Source of the DNA: Paenibacillus sp.
GTDB taxonomy: Bacteria > Bacillota > Bacilli > Paenibacillales > Paenibacillaceae
Length of the DNA: 6,480 nucleotides
Assembly: GCA_029256665.1 (NCBI GenBank)
Contig: JAQSXN010000233.1
Coordinates: 1 to 6,480 of the forward strand
Reading direction: 5' to 3'
Shown here one piece after another: positions 5,020 to 6,480 of the stretch. A model generated the notes under the pieces. It was not told the DNA's origin. It worked only from the letters and a program-made list of their open reading frames with translations, and did not search any database. The position numbers were made by a program, and so were the translations under genes. The stretch's first letter is position 1; every line of letters starts with the position of its first letter.

Positions 5020-6351
5020 ATGACGATCATGCAAAACCTGAAAGAGAGAGCGCGCCGAAATGTGGATTTGCGATACCAGCGATTGATGTTATCCGACCTT
5101 GAAGTCGAGCTTCTCGGTCTGTCGTCGCTTATCGATTTATCGATCACGCTTAACCATATTCATCATCAAGCGCATCAGGATCGAAGTACGGGTCTGTCCA
5201 TCGAGCAAGTCATGACCAATTTGGGCAGCATCGAGCATCATCCTTCCGAAGATAAGCTGATCTCGGCTCTGCTGCGCGGGGAGCTTGTCGTCAGGTTCGA
5301 AGCCGTTGACGCGATCGTCATCATCGCGCCTGTTTCCCGTGTCCTGTCCCGCTCTATCGAGCCTCCCACTTCCGAGAATGTGCTGCGGGGACCGACCAGC
5401 GCGTTCACGGAGGATATCGACACCAATATCGGGCTCGTCAGAAGCCATGTGGCCTCGGAGCATTTGCAGATCCACTCCTATGTGCTCGGCACCGCCCAGC
5501 AGAAGCGGCTCATCCTGATGTGGAGCGACGACGTCGTCGACATCTCCTTGCGGGACAATATCATTTCGATGCTCCAGAAGAATAGCGGCATGGACATCCA
5601 TAATCTGCAACAGCTCTCGCTCGCCCTCGGCTTCTCCAAGTGGTCGCTCGTCACGAAATTCAATACTTCCGAGCTTCCGCAAGAAGCGGAGAACGCGCTG
5701 TGTAAAGGAAAAGTCGTTCTGTTTCTTGACCGGATGCCGTTTGCCATCATTATGCCGAGCCTCGTTTGGGACATGTTCGCCGTGGAGAACGATCGCAGCT
5801 TTCCTACCGTCTTTATGTATTTGGTTCGTCTCCTCCGCGTGACCGGCGTATTGATGAACATGCTGATTCCCGGCCTATACGTAGCACTCGTTTCCGTTAA
5901 TCCCGACGTGCTTCGCATCGAGCTCGCCATGAGCATCGCCAAGAGCCGCATCGACGTGCCCTACCCGTCGCTGGTAGAAACGTTGCTTCTGCTGGTCATC
6001 TTGGAGCTGACCCTGGAAGCCAGCATCAGGCTGCCCAAGAGTATTGGTCCCACGTTGACAATGGTCGGAGGCATCATATTGGGCCAAGCCGTCGTAAGCG
6101 CGAAGCTGGTAAGCAATCTTCTGATCATCATCCTTGCCGCGACGACGATCGCGACCTCCGCGGTTGTAGGTTTTCACAATTCGGTAACGATCAGGCTTTT
6201 CAAATATGTGCTGGTCATCCTTTCCGCCGTCTATGGCATTATCGGGTTGCTCGCCGGGCTTTTTCTCGTATGCGCCTATATGGCCAGTCTCACGACCTAT
6301 GGCATCCCTTATCTCCACGTCATGAAGCCGAGGAGCAAGCAGAATGGTTAA
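5020..6351 (+). CDS. GerA-family spore germination receptor A subunit (compact, divergent)
   Basis: This is the A subunit of a nutrient germination receptor, expected in the inner membrane of the spore and working with B and C subunits. It is 443 residues from ATG 5020, short for a family of about 480-530. Residues 1-262 form the soluble N-terminal domain, recognisable by GELVVRFEAVDAIVII, SIEPPTSENVLRGP (112-125) and FTEDIDTNIGLVR. The membrane part begins near residue 268: LLRVTGVLMNMLIPGLYVAL, a VPYPSLVETLLLLVILEL helix, LEASIRLP (332-339), MVGGIILGQAVV, then two or three further helices and GIPYLHVMKP. Usual motifs are altered: TSELP where TERPD is typical and DRMPFAIIMP where DGTPFALIVP is typical. 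GAGGTG (5008-5013) six bases before supports 5020; the in-frame ATG 4981 has no ribosome binding site. No clear forespore (sigma-G) promoter was seen in the 80 bases before it. Confidence 0.93.
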   Translation: MTIMQNLKERARRNVDLRYQRLMLSDLEVELLGLSSLIDLSITLNHIHHQAHQDRSTGLSIEQVMTNLGSIEHHPSEDKLISALLRGELVVRFEAVDAIVIIAPVSRVLSRSIEPPTSENVLRGPTSAFTEDIDTNIGLVRSHVASEHLQIHSYVLGTAQQKRLILMWSDDVVDISLRDNIISMLQKNSGMDIHNLQQLSLALGFSKWSLVTKFNTSELPQEAENALCKGKVVLFLDRMPFAIIMPSLVWDMFAVENDRSFPTVFMYLVRLLRVTGVLMNMLIPGLYVALVSVNPDVLRIELAMSIAKSRIDVPYPSLVETLLLLVILELTLEASIRLPKSIGPTLTMVGGIILGQAVVSAKLVSNLLIIILAATTIATSAVVGFHNSVTIRLFKYVLVILSAVYGIIGLLAGLFLVCAYMASLTTYGIPYLHVMKPRSKQNG

Positions 6352-6480
6352 ATCCTGGCAGGTTGCGACCTTGTATATCCTGGTCCACGTCGGCGTCATC
6401 TTTTATTTGTACCCCAGCAATCTTCTCGAAACGATGGAGAGCGGGCACTGGGTAGCCGTCCTTGTCGGCTTCCTCATTCA
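6344..6480 (+). CDS. GerB-family (B subunit) spore germination permease, N-terminal part only
   Basis: The first 45 codons are visible and the gene continues beyond the window. ATG 6344 has AGGAG (6331-6335) eight bases upstream and overlaps the end of the A-subunit gene by 8 bp in another frame. This suggests translational coupling. The protein starts MVKSWQVATLYILVHVGVIF, a first membrane helix, then YLYPSNLLETMESGHWVAVL and the start of a second helix (VGFLI). This matches the beginning of endospore germination permeases of the APC-like superfamily, which have about ten helices and 360-370 residues, with the W...G..Y..P pattern. Position after a GerA gene makes the call much stronger. A C-subunit lipoprotein gene would be expected further downstream. 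Confidence 0.85.
   Translation, partial: MVKSWQVATLYILVHVGVIFYLYPSNLLETMESGHWVAVLVGFLI

Noticed and set aside
3925..5034. A 369-codon open frame on the minus strand, opposite the GH88 gene.
   Set aside because: It mirrors the GC-rich codons of a gene with clear catalytic residues, has no family resemblance and runs across the hairpin at 4896-4940.

Overview
The window looks like chromosomal DNA of a spore-forming, moderately GC-rich Firmicute, most likely Paenibacillus, Cohnella or a close relative. The grounds are strong AGGAGG-type ribosome binding sites, frequent TTG starts, CCA-encoding tRNA genes, a GerA-type spore germination operon, a MocR-type regulator and a cytosolic GH88 unsaturated-uronyl hydrolase. 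No insertion sequence, phage gene, integrase, CRISPR array or origin was seen. The taxon is an inference from gene content and style.

Left part (1-1852): a divergent pair. On the minus strand is the 5' end of a pyridoxamine-phosphate-oxidase-like FMN-binding protein (NimA type). On the plus strand is a MocR/GabR regulator, a winged helix fused to a PLP-binding aminotransferase fold. Both have the same AAGGGGA ribosome binding site seven bases before the start. This places the MocR start at TTG 401 and frees the upstream stretch, which holds TGTCA/TGACA boxes that look like an operator. The likely logic is a PLP-sensing regulator controlling a flavin/PLP-related enzyme and itself.

Middle (1853-2760): a two-gene tRNA unit, Thr(TGT) then Pro(TGG), with a promoter and a strong intrinsic terminator. 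Next comes a minus-strand gene for a 40-residue single-pass membrane protein, divergent from a 71-residue cytosolic protein that resembles the YrzA/DUF2536 family. That gene ends 10 bp from the convergent araC-type gene, and one large hairpin covers both stop codons.

Right-middle (2744-4940): an AraC-type cupin regulator is divergent from a GH88 hydrolase gene. The roughly 140-bp gap between them carries repeated AGCAAC boxes, one over the expected -35 of the hydrolase gene. This suggests a local switch for using oligosaccharides released by polysaccharide lyases. No lyase or transporter gene lies in the window.

Right end (5020-6480): the start of a germination-receptor operon. A compact, divergent GerA (A-subunit) gene overlaps by 8 bp the first 45 codons of a GerB (B-subunit) permease, which runs off the window.

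No clearly new multi-gene system is visible. The most useful less-obvious items are the 40-residue membrane protein, the corrected starts, the two divergent regulatory regions, the dual-gene hairpin and the atypical GerA subunit.
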